DNA of 16,362 nucleotides from Sulfuriferula sp. (GTDB lineage: Bacteria > Pseudomonadota > Gammaproteobacteria > Burkholderiales > Sulfuriferulaceae). The DNA is taken from the NCBI GenBank assembly GCA_027311185.1, contig DAICZK010000017.1:1-16362 (forward strand), written 5' to 3'. The translations under genes were made by a program, and so were the position numbers. Position 1 is the first letter of the stretch. Every line of letters starts with the position of its first letter. A model generated the notes under the pieces. The model was not told the origin of the DNA and did no database searches. It saw only the letters and a list, made by a program, of their open reading frames with translations. Shown here piece after piece: positions 6,894 through 16,362 of the stretch.

Positions 6894-8071
6894 GACCCGG
6901 CCTTGAGCAGAAAGTCGCGGATGATAGGCGCCAGGCCCGCGACCAGTTGCGCTGCCTCGGCTTCGCTCATGATGAGCGGAGGCAGCAGACGAATGACGTT
7001 ATCGGCCGTTACGTTGATCAACAGATGCGCCGCCAGCGCCCTCCTGACCAGTTCGACGCAAGACCTGTCGAGTTCTATCGCAATCATCATGCCCGCGCCG
7101 CGTATCGCCCGCACTCCAGCGACGCCGCTCAATTCGCGCTCGAATCCGCCCACGATTGCGGCGCCGACCCGGACAGCGTTGTTTAGCAGATCGTCGTCCT
7201 CCAGTATCCGCAAGGTCGCCAGACCAGCGGCGCACGCAAGCGGATTACCGCCGAAAGTCGAGCCATGGTTGCCCGGCTTGAACAGTTCGGCCGCCGCGCC
7301 ACGCGCGACGCAAGCGCCGATAGGCACGCCAGAACCGAGCCCTTTGGCCAAGGTCATCACATCGGGCAACATATCCGTATGCTGATAGGCAAACCAGGTG
7401 CCGGTACGGCCTATGCCGGTCTGCACTTCGTCCAGTATCAACAGCCAGCCGTGCGCGTCGCACACGGCGCGCAACTGATGCAAATAGTCGGCGTCGGGTA
7501 TTCTGATTCCGCCTTCGCCTTCTATCGGCTCAACCAGTACCGCAACCACTTCATGATTGTGCTCGGCCACCTGCCGCACCGCGTCAATGTCGTTATAAGG
7601 CACGCGCACGAACCCGGCCAGCAAGGGTTCGAAACCCGCCTGCACCTTGCGGTTGCCGGTCGCCGTCAGCGTTGCCATGGTGCGCCCATGAAAGGATTTT
7701 TCCATTACGATAATGGTCGGCGTCGCAATATCCTTGGCATGTCCGTACAGGCGCGCAAGCTTGATGGCAGCCTCGTTCGCTTCGCAACCCGAATTGCAAA
7801 AAAACACCTTATCCATGCCCGACAACTGGCACAGCCGTTGCGCGAGCGATTCCTGATGCTGTATCTGATAGATGTTGGAGGTATGAATCAGGTTTTGCAC
7901 CTGCTCGCAAATCGCTGCAGTCAAAGCCGGATGCGCGTGTCCCAGACCATTGACGGCGACACCCGCCAGCGCATCCAGATAACGGTTGCCCGCGTCATCC
8001 CATAGCCAAACGCCTGCGCCGCGAACAAAAGTGACCGGCTGACGTGCATAAGTGTTCATCAAATAGGACAT
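6890..8071 (-). CDS. argD: Acetylornithine aminotransferase (class III PLP enzyme)
   Basis: ArgD converts N-acetylglutamate semialdehyde to N-acetylornithine with glutamate as amino donor; related enzymes also act in lysine synthesis. With the start at 8071 the protein has 393 residues. Visible are NSGCEANE (93-100), SFHGRT (126-131), the PLP-ring aspartate segment DEVQTGIGRTG (from residue 214), the Schiff-base lysine K243 in TLAKGLGSGVPIG, and GSTFGGNPLA. An open frame extends 12 codons further to 8107, but that stretch abuts a terminator-like hairpin. Family members usually begin M-S-x-L-M-N-T-Y-A-R as here. No strong ribosome binding site marks either start. It is the first gene of the argD-argF-argG-ppnP run. 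Confidence 0.95.
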   Translation of the reverse strand: MSYLMNTYARQPVTFVRGAGVWLWDDAGNRYLDALAGVAVNGLGHAHPALTAAICEQVQNLIHTSNIYQIQHQESLAQRLCQLSGMDKVFFCNSGCEANEAAIKLARLYGHAKDIATPTIIVMEKSFHGRTMATLTATGNRKVQAGFEPLLAGFVRVPYNDIDAVRQVAEHNHEVVAVLVEPIEGEGGIRIPDADYLHQLRAVCDAHGWLLILDEVQTGIGRTGTWFAYQHTDMLPDVMTLAKGLGSGVPIGACVARGAAAELFKPGNHGSTFGGNPLACAAGLATLRILEDDDLLNNAVRVGAAIVGGFERELSGVAGVRAIRGAGMMIAIELDRSCVELVRRALAAHLLINVTADNVIRLLPPLIMSEAEAAQLVAGLAPIIRDFLLKAGS

Positions 8072-8110
8072 GATAGTAGCGGTGCAAAAATATGGGGTTG
8101 AAAACATGAA

Positions 8111-8126
8111 GGCGGCTCACGCCGCC
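8111..8126 (-). terminator. GNRA-loop hairpin after sodB, probable terminator
   Basis: On the minus strand GGCGGC-GTGA-GCCGCC is followed by TTCATGTTTTC. The 6-bp all-GC stem is capped by GTGA, a stable GNRA-type tetraloop, and the tail is T-rich though broken. It lies 32 bases after the sodB stop and 39 bases before the chosen argD start, so it would separate sodB from the arginine operon. Confidence 0.55.
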
Positions 8127-8158
8127 CTCTGCTTGCCAATAATCAGGAACCGCAAGAA

Positions 8159-8740
8159 CTATGCGGCAAAATTGGCTGCAACGAAATTCCAGTTTACCAG
8201 ATTCCAGAACGTCTCTACATATTTGGGTCGAGCATTACGATAATCGATGTAGTAAGCATGTTCCCACACGTCGCAAGTCAGCAACGCGATTTGTCCGTGG
8301 CTCAGGGGAGTCGCGGCATTGCTGGTGGATACGATTTCCAGTTCACCCGCTGCATTTTTTACCAGCCATGCCCAACCCGAACCGAAGGTGCCCACCGCAG
8401 CTTTGCTGAAAGCCTCCCTGAAAGCGTCGAACGAGGTCCATTTGGCGTTGATCGCGGCCGCCAGGGCGCCCGTAGGAGCGCCGCCGCCATTGGGGCTCAG
8501 GCAATTCCAGTAAAAAGTGTGGTTCCAGACCTGGGCGGCATTGTTGAAAATACCCCCGGTGGATTTCAAAATGGTGTCTTCCAGAGACATCGTCTCGAAT
8601 TCGGTATTCTTGATCAGATTATTGAGATTGGTCACATAAGTCTGATGATGTTTGCCGTAATGATATTCCAGCGTTTCGGCGGATATGTGCGGTTGCAGGG
8701 CGTCTTTAGGATAAGGTAGGGCTGGCAATTCATGGGTCAT
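8159..8740 (-). CDS. sodB: Superoxide dismutase, iron type
   Basis: SodB disproportionates superoxide in the cytoplasm. The 193-residue protein has the four metal ligands at the standard positions: H27 (EYHYGKHH), H74 ([11 protein letters not shown]), D157 and H161 ([18 protein letters not shown]). Gln70 within NNAAQVWNH is the Fe-type second-sphere residue, supporting iron rather than manganese; cambialism cannot be excluded from sequence. The frame is open further upstream to 8866, but [15 protein letters not shown] is the usual family start and GGAGAG sits just before it. It probably has its own extended -10 promoter (8791-8799) and ends in a hairpin. Confidence 0.97.
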   Translation of the reverse strand: MTHELPALPYPKDALQPHISAETLEYHYGKHHQTYVTNLNNLIKNTEFETMSLEDTILKSTGGIFNNAAQVWNHTFYWNCLSPNGGGAPTGALAAAINAKWTSFDAFREAFSKAAVGTFGSGWAWLVKNAAGELEIVSTSNAATPLSHGQIALLTCDVWEHAYYIDYRNARPKYVETFWNLVNWNFVAANFAA

Positions 8741-8790
8741 TTTTCTCTCCGATTCAAATGGAATGGTTTGCTGACGAAAGGGTTGCCGAT

Positions 8791-8799
8791 ATTCTAGCA
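8791..8799 (-). promoter_or_regulatory. Extended -10 promoter element for sodB
   Basis: On the minus strand TGCTAGAAT is a good extended -10 (TGn plus TAGAAT), about 50 bases before the sodB start codon. No consensus -35 is seen at 16-18 bases, as is usual for extended -10 promoters. Assignment is by position and motif only. Confidence 0.45.
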
Positions 8800-8893
8800 G
8801 GTGCCAGAAACAGTTTACCAAAAAAACATCTGACCGCAAGCATCCGATAGTCTGATAAAATCGCATTATGTTGGTTTAAGCGAAGCGCATACT

Positions 8894-9196
8894 ATGTTCG
8901 AACTAGGCGATAACGAAATCATTATCCAAGGATTGACTTCGGCGGGACGGACTTTTCGCCCCAGCGACTGGGCCGAACGGCTTTCCGGCTCGCTGTCTAC
9001 CTTCGGCGAAGATCACCGCATGAGCTATTCGCCCTATGTGCGTCCCATGACGCTCAATGGCGTCAAATGCGTGATAGTAGACAAGGAGCTACAGCAGGTG
9101 CAGCCTGCCAGCTACGCTTTCGTGCTCGGCTTCGCCAAGGAAAACGATTTGCAGGTCATCTACCCGAACCAGCCCGAAAAAAGCGGCGACCAATAA
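8894..9196 (+). CDS. DUF3579 domain-containing protein
   Basis: This 100-residue protein matches DUF3579, a small family concentrated in betaproteobacteria. Its core reads IIIQGLTSAGRTFRPSDWAERLSG, then MSYSPYVRPMTLNGVKCVIVD, and ends with FVLGFAKENDLQVI. There is no signal peptide or membrane segment, so it is probably a soluble cytoplasmic protein; the function is unknown. The gene diverges from sodB across about 150 bases. A TAAAAT hexamer at 8856-8861 could be its -10, but no -35 is clear, and the ribosome binding site is weak. A 9-bp stem-loop 40 bases after the stop likely terminates it. Confidence 0.88.
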   Translation: MFELGDNEIIIQGLTSAGRTFRPSDWAERLSGSLSTFGEDHRMSYSPYVRPMTLNGVKCVIVDKELQQVQPASYAFVLGFAKENDLQVIYPNQPEKSGDQ

Positions 9197-9235
9197 CACC
9201 GCTGCCTGCTGTCATTCAAACGCCGCCCGGCGCTC

Positions 9236-9263
9236 GCGGATAAAAATCACATTATTTATCCGC
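9236..9263 (+). terminator. Stem-loop between convergent DUF3579 gene and rpsT
   Basis: GCGGATAAA (9236-9244) and TTTATCCGC (9255-9263) form a perfect 9-bp stem with a 10-base loop, followed by CAAAATTTTC. It lies 39 bases past the DUF3579 stop and about 100 bases past the rpsT stop on the other strand, so it could serve both converging transcripts. The T-run is short and displaced. Confidence 0.5.
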
Positions 9264-9303
9264 CAAAATTTTCAGACCGATTTTCCGACCAGATATTGTC
9301 AAA

Positions 9304-9317
9304 CCGGAATTATCCGG
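9304..9317 (-). terminator. Short stem-loop downstream of rpsT
   Basis: On the minus strand CCGGA-TAAT-TCCGG is followed by TTTGAC. It starts 46 bases after the rpsT stop. The stem is 5 bp with a short T-run, so any termination would be weak. It nearly duplicates the stem-loop at 3195-3208. Confidence 0.35.
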
Positions 9318-9362
9318 CGCAACCACCAGCCCGGAATTCGATAAACTCCCGACCCGAACTGC

Positions 9363-9626
9363 TCAGGCCATAGCCTTGATCGCGGCAGACAGACGGCTTT
9401 TATGACGAGCGGCCTTGTTTTTGTGAATAATGTTTTTATCGGCAATGCGGTCTATGACGCTGACGGAGACGCCGAAAGTGCTGGCTGCAACGGCTTTATC
9501 GCCGGCCAATACCGCTTTTTGAACTTTTTTGATCGCGGTACGCAAGGTAGAACGCAATGCGGCGTTGCAAGCACGCTGCTTGTTGTTCTGTCTGGCACGC
9601 TTTCCAGCTTGTGCGCTGTTTGCCAT
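9363..9626 (-). CDS. rpsT: 30S ribosomal protein S20
   Basis: S20 binds 16S rRNA early in 30S assembly. The 87-residue sequence begins [22 protein letters not shown] and carries the conserved [16 protein letters not shown] and [14 protein letters not shown] segments; it is highly basic and of the standard length. The open frame extends upstream, but the ATG at 9626 has AGGAG upstream and gives the family N-terminus. It is transcribed from its own strong promoter at 9664-9692, independently of serS upstream. The start codon is ATG rather than the UUG used for autoregulation in E. coli. Confidence 0.98.
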   Translation of the reverse strand: MANSAQAGKRARQNNKQRACNAALRSTLRTAIKKVQKAVLAGDKAVAASTFGVSVSVIDRIADKNIIHKNKAARHKSRLSAAIKAMA

Positions 9627-9663
9627 AATGTGATGCTCCTGTATCGAACTATAAAAGCTTTCG

Positions 9664-9692
9664 ATTATAAATTGCTCTATCCTCAATAGCAA
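9664..9692 (-). promoter_or_regulatory. Sigma-70 type promoter of rpsT
   Basis: On the minus strand TTGCTA (9687-9692) and a perfect TATAAT (9664-9669) are separated by exactly 17 bases. The predicted transcript would start near 9657, leaving a 5' leader of about 30 bases before the rpsT ATG. This is the clearest promoter in the window. Confidence 0.75.
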
Positions 9693-9770
9693 GTCAATAC
9701 TGCGGCTGGCGATACAATCGACGTCGAAACCCGAACTCCTTGCGACCGGCTATGACCTGAAAATCGCCCG

Positions 9771-13456
<3,686 letters not shown>

Positions 13457-13479
13457 GTTTTTGCGTCATGGCGCGCCGC

Positions 13480-14880
13480 TCACGCTAAAGGCATATCCAA
13501 GTCCCTGCCGTGCGCGGCGGCCAATACCAGCTGATTGAAGTCCCTCTCGCTCATTAAACCGTGCGCGGCGACAATTTCGCGCACCGGCTGACCGGTAGCC
13601 TCCGACTCCTTGGCGATTTCTGCAGCCCGGGCATAGCCTATACGGGTATTGAGCAAGGTAGCGAGGCCTACGCTGTCGTGAATGAAATGCTCGCACCTAT
13701 CCCGGTTGACGACCAGACCCTTGAGATTTTTATCGGTTGCCGCGCAAATCGCGTTGGTCAGCCAGTCCATCGCATCGAACAATGCCGAACCCAGCGCCGG
13801 CATCATCACGTTGAGCTCCAGTTGTCCAGCCTGCGTCATGTAGGCGACAGCCGCATCTTGCCCTAACACCTGATAGCAGACCTGATTAAGCATCTCGAAC
13901 ATGACCGGATTGACTTTGCCGGGCATAATGGAGGAACCGGGTTGCACGGCCGGCAAGGTGATTTCGCCCAGCCCGGTGCGCGGGCCCGAAGCCAGTAAAC
14001 GCAGGTCATTGGCTATCCTTGTGAGCTCCAGAGCCAGACCCCGTATCCCGGCTGACAGGGCTTGCAGATCGAAAACAGATTGCATCTGCGCGGCCAGATC
14101 GCCGACGACGATCTCGTCCCCGGTCAACCGGGCGAGCGCCAGCGCCACCCGTTGCGGATAATCGGGCGCCGTATTCAAACCGGTACCCGCCGCAGAACCG
14201 CCCAGACCCGTGGCGCACAAGAGCGGCCGCAGCAGAGCTAGCTGCGTCGCGCTGCGGCGCAGTATCCAGCCATACGCCGCAAATTCGCGCCCTATCGTGG
14301 TGGGCACGGCGTCCTGCAGATGGGTACGCGCGCTTTTCACCGTATCGCGTTCCTGTAGCGCGATACGGTCGAATTCAACCGCCATCTGTTCGACCGCATC
14401 GAGCAGGCGCGGCAGCTTGACCAACAGCGCGAGACGGATCGCGGCGGGGATGGTATCATTGGTCGATTGCCCCATGTTGACATGATCGTTGGGGTGTATG
14501 GGTGCGTACTGTCCTCTGCGCCCGCCGAGCGCCTCGTTAGCCAGATTGGCGATGACCTCGTTGCTGTTCATGTTGTGGCTGGTTCCCGCGCCGGCCTGAA
14601 AACGATCGACGACAAACTGCTCCAGAAATTCACCGTTCAGAATCCGTTCGCAAGCGGTTACAATAGCGGCGCACTCGACCGCGCCTAGCCACCCCGGTTG
14701 CTCGTTGGCCTGGGCGGCAGCCAGTTTGATCTGCACATGGGCGCGAATAAAATCGGTATCGGGCATGCGCCCGGAGATAGAGAAGTTTGAGACCGCCCGG
14801 GCAGTCTGGATTCCATACCAGGCGTCGGCCGGAACTTTAAACTCGCCCAGCGAGTCTTTTTCAATACGGTAGTCAGTCAT
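13480..14880 (-). CDS. Aspartase/fumarase superfamily lyase, probable aspartate ammonia-lyase
   Basis: The 466-residue enzyme belongs to the class II fumarase/aspartase superfamily, which reversibly eliminates water or ammonia to give fumarate. Landmarks: VPADAWYGIQTARAV, GAGTSHNMN (97-105), QSTND (138-142), ARTHLQD (with T186-H187) and the catalytic serine loop GSSIMPGKVNP (315-325). QSTND, NQVCYQVLG and AGQLELNVMMP resemble aspartases more than FumC, and MPGKVNP also occurs in Bacillus AspB, so aspartase is favoured. HPNDHVNM is the fumarase-like wording. An open frame extends to 14910, but the ATG at 14880 matches the family start and follows a TATAAT at 14909-14914. Substrate assignment is about 70% sure. 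Confidence 0.85.
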   Translation of the reverse strand: MTDYRIEKDSLGEFKVPADAWYGIQTARAVSNFSISGRMPDTDFIRAHVQIKLAAAQANEQPGWLGAVECAAIVTACERILNGEFLEQFVVDRFQAGAGTSHNMNSNEVIANLANEALGGRRGQYAPIHPNDHVNMGQSTNDTIPAAIRLALLVKLPRLLDAVEQMAVEFDRIALQERDTVKSARTHLQDAVPTTIGREFAAYGWILRRSATQLALLRPLLCATGLGGSAAGTGLNTAPDYPQRVALALARLTGDEIVVGDLAAQMQSVFDLQALSAGIRGLALELTRIANDLRLLASGPRTGLGEITLPAVQPGSSIMPGKVNPVMFEMLNQVCYQVLGQDAAVAYMTQAGQLELNVMMPALGSALFDAMDWLTNAICAATDKNLKGLVVNRDRCEHFIHDSVGLATLLNTRIGYARAAEIAKESEATGQPVREIVAAHGLMSERDFNQLVLAAAHGRDLDMPLA

Positions 14881-14908
14881 AGCTTGATGGCGGCTAATTA
14901 AAAACGTC

Positions 14909-14914
14909 ATTATA
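14909..14914 (-). promoter_or_regulatory. -10 element for the lyase gene, overlapping the tlpA leader
   Basis: A perfect TATAAT on the minus strand lies 29 bases before the lyase ATG. Its -35 region would fall inside the first codons of the divergent thioredoxin gene (TCGATT at 17 bases, a poor match). The same bases on the other strand run into the thioredoxin gene's AGGAG ribosome binding site. Confidence 0.45.
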
Positions 14915-14925
14915 GGAGTTTATTT

Positions 14926-15393
14926 ATGCGGAATCGAATCCTGAGCTTTATCGCGCTCTCACTGTTCACGGCCTCTGCCTGGGCATTCAACTTTACCGAC
15001 ACGCAGGGACACGCACAAAACCTCGACGCGTATAAAGGCAAATGGGTGCTGGTCAACTTCTGGGCGACCTGGTGCCCGCCTTGTCAGGAAGAGATTCCCG
15101 ACCTGATTTCGTTACAGACCCAATACGGCAAAACGCGCCTGGCGATTATCGGCGTCGCGATGGATTACCGCAACGCCAAACAGGTCACGACTTTCGCCGC
15201 CAGCATGCATATCAATTACCCCATCGTCCTCGGCGATGCGGATATTGCCGGCCAGATCGGCGAGATAAGCGGCTTGCCTACCTCCTATCTGTTCAACCCG
15301 GCCGGCAAGATGGTGGGCTATCAGCTGGGCGCGCTAACCAAGGCAGCGGTAGAACAATACATTAACAGTAAAACCGACACGAAGAAAAAATAA
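14926..15393 (+). CDS. TlpA-like periplasmic thioredoxin family protein
   Basis: The 155-residue protein starts with a signal peptide (MRNRILSFIALSLFTASAWA, cleavage likely after AWA at residue 20). The remainder is a TlpA/ResA-type thioredoxin fold: GKWVLVNFWATWCPPCQEE split by its active site CPPC (cysteines 50 and 53), the IIGVAMD strand, and cis-proline P118 in GLPTSYLF. Such proteins act in the periplasm as thiol reductants or oxidants, for example in cytochrome c maturation; the partner here is unknown. AGGAG lies nine bases before the ATG. The gene diverges from the lyase gene with only 45 bases between start codons, and it converges on the response regulator gene. Confidence 0.92.
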   Translation: MRNRILSFIALSLFTASAWAFNFTDTQGHAQNLDAYKGKWVLVNFWATWCPPCQEEIPDLISLQTQYGKTRLAIIGVAMDYRNAKQVTTFAASMHINYPIVLGDADIAGQIGEISGLPTSYLFNPAGKMVGYQLGALTKAAVEQYINSKTDTKKK

Positions 15394-15396
15394 CCC

Positions 15397-15422
15397 AGCC
15401 GCGACAATGGAATACGGCGGCT
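15397..15422 (-). terminator. Stem-loop with T-run ending the response-regulator operon
   Basis: AGCCGC and GCGGCT (15417-15422 and 15397-15402) pair around a 14-base loop. On the minus strand GGG then TTATTTTTTC follows, the T-run being the complement of the last lysine codons of the thioredoxin gene. It lies 13 bases past the regulator's stop. The long loop makes it a moderate candidate. Confidence 0.4.
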
Positions 15423-15435
15423 AACCCGACGGCTA

Positions 15436-15987
15436 TTACAGCAGATCGTCGATAATGACCGAACCGTCCGGGCCCCAGTTCACTTTGGCCAACCCGGGAC
15501 TTTCTTCCGCCAAACGCCTGAGCGCCATCTCCTGTTTGCTCAACAGACCTTGCTGGACTCGCACCTGATCGGCCAGGCGCTGATTTTCCTGCAAGATGGC
15601 ACGGTAATGCAGAGCCTGGGAAATGGCCAGCCTCAAATCGAATTCATGCCACGGTTTGCTGAGAAAACGAAAAATCTCCGCTTCGTTGATCGCGCTAACC
15701 AGACCGGCGAGGTCGGCATAACCGCTCAGAATGATACGCGCAGCATTTGGCTGTATTTGCCTGAGCGCCTTCAAAAACTCGACGCCGCCCATTTCGGGCA
15801 TGCGGTAGTCGGACACCACCAGATCAAACGCCATGTCTTCCGCCCGTTCCAGCGCTGCGCGCGGCGAGCTGAACGTCTCTACGACATAATGCGGACTTTC
15901 AAGGTCGGCGGGATTGCGGTTCACCAGCACACGGCGCAATGCATTGAGGATGTTGTCCTCATCGTCTACCAACATGATGCGATTCAA
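15436..15987 (-). CDS. Receiver-domain response regulator with coiled-coil tail, no output domain
   Basis: The 183-residue protein has a complete receiver domain in residues 1-125: acidic pair D8-D9 in LVDDEDN, phosphoacceptor D60 in VVSDYRMPEMGG, S88 in ILSGYAD and K111 in FLSKPW. The sequence resembles the receiver found in RpfG/HD-GYP-type regulators. After it comes a heptad-like, glutamine-rich coiled coil (about 128-165) and a short acidic tail; no DNA-binding or enzymatic domain is present. The start codon is TTG at 15987, supported by a perfect AGGAGG five bases upstream; the next ATG (four codons on) would lose the conserved first strand. It follows the HD-GYP gene after one base, so the two are co-translated and probably work together. 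Confidence 0.9.
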   Translation of the reverse strand: MNRIMLVDDEDNILNALRRVLVNRNPADLESPHYVVETFSSPRAALERAEDMAFDLVVSDYRMPEMGGVEFLKALRQIQPNAARIILSGYADLAGLVSAINEAEIFRFLSKPWHEFDLRLAISQALHYRAILQENQRLADQVRVQQGLLSKQEMALRRLAEESPGLAKVNWGPDGSVIIDDLL

Positions 15988-15988
15988 G

Positions 15989-16362
15989 TCAACCTCCTTT
16001 TTTCATGTGAACGTGAATGACGAATTGCTCCTGTTCCAGTCGTTCGAAATTCTGGATCTGATTGATCAACAGCGCGTCGAGCACATAGTCCTTCGACAGC
16101 AACAAATTGCCACTGCGGCCTATCAGGTCTTTGGACAGCACCATCCCCGGCGTAAGCTGCGCGGAATTTATCTGGGCGCCGGATTCGAGCGCAACAGCCT
16201 CATCCGCAACCTGGGCCTTGCCCAGAAACGCATCCACTACTGCAGGATCGTAACGATTACCCCTGCCTTCGGTAATGAAATGGGTCGCTTCGGCTACTGT
16301 CAGGTGTTTGTTGAGAATGGTGCCCAGCTGGACGGCGTCGTAATCGTTAGCCAGCGCGAGAA
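15989..16362 (-). CDS. HD-GYP-type phosphohydrolase, C-terminal part (5' end outside window)
   Basis: The reading frame runs in from the right edge (first full codon at 16360) and gives the last 123 residues. The first ~45 (LALANDYDAVQLG, then THFITEGRGNRYDPAVVDAFL) match the end of the HD-GYP/HD phosphohydrolase domain, whose usual form is ALADxYDAL...GxxFDPxVVxAF. The rest (AQLTPGMVLSKDLIGRSGNLLLSKDYVL) is the small beta-rich tail often fused to this domain. HD-GYP enzymes hydrolyse cyclic-di-GMP; the catalytic HD and GYP residues lie outside the window, so activity cannot be judged. Its last codons supply the ribosome binding site of the receiver gene. Confidence 0.82.
   Translation of the reverse strand, partial: LALANDYDAVQLGTILNKHLTVAEATHFITEGRGNRYDPAVVDAFLGKAQVADEAVALESGAQINSAQLTPGMVLSKDLIGRSGNLLLSKDYVLDALLINQIQNFERLEQEQFVIHVHMKKGG

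Noticed and set aside
5961..7385. Long plus-strand open frame of 474 codons opposite argF and argD
   Set aside because: Antisense shadow of two clear enzymes, with composition typical of reversed high-GC coding sequence.

Overview
The window is an ordinary chromosomal housekeeping stretch of a moderately GC-rich betaproteobacterium. Evidence for this is the argD-argF-argG cluster and the small conserved families DUF3579 and DUF2069, plus betaproteobacterial-looking RpsT, SerS and RsgA. A Nitrosomonadales/Gallionellaceae-type host is plausible, but that is inference. I see no tRNA, rRNA, CRISPR array, prophage or intact insertion sequence.

Left part (1-3640): the 3' end of mutS overlaps rsgA by four bases on the plus strand. 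A tiny DUF3309 membrane-peptide gene, a gene-poor stretch of about 0.55 kb, ompW and a two-CBS-domain gene follow on the minus strand. The ompW upstream region is rich in inverted and direct repeats.

Centre (3732-8740, all minus): yajQ lies downstream of a compact arginine operon, argD-argF-argG-ppnP. There are overlaps at argD/argF (ATGA) and argG/ppnP (TGATG). ArgD makes N-acetylornithine, ArgF converts ornithine to citrulline and ArgG makes argininosuccinate; argH is not in the window. The nucleoside phosphorylase ppnP is coupled to argG by overlap. Upstream lies sodB (iron superoxide dismutase), which ends in a GC-rich hairpin before argD.

Right part (8894-16362): a DUF3579 gene diverges from sodB. 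rpsT has its own near-consensus promoter. A wrbA-DUF2069-serS operon follows, with wrbA divergent from a YihY/BrkB membrane protein gene. An aspartase/fumarase-family lyase is divergent from a TlpA-like periplasmic thioredoxin. The window ends in a tightly coupled signalling pair: an HD-GYP-type phosphohydrolase (cut by the window edge) followed after one base by a stand-alone receiver-domain regulator that starts with TTG.

Nothing here is a clear undescribed system. The best leads are small: the argG-ppnP coupling, the repeat-rich ompW upstream region, a CCGGA-NNNN-TCCGG stem-loop found behind two unrelated genes, and a receiver protein with a coiled-coil tail but no output domain.
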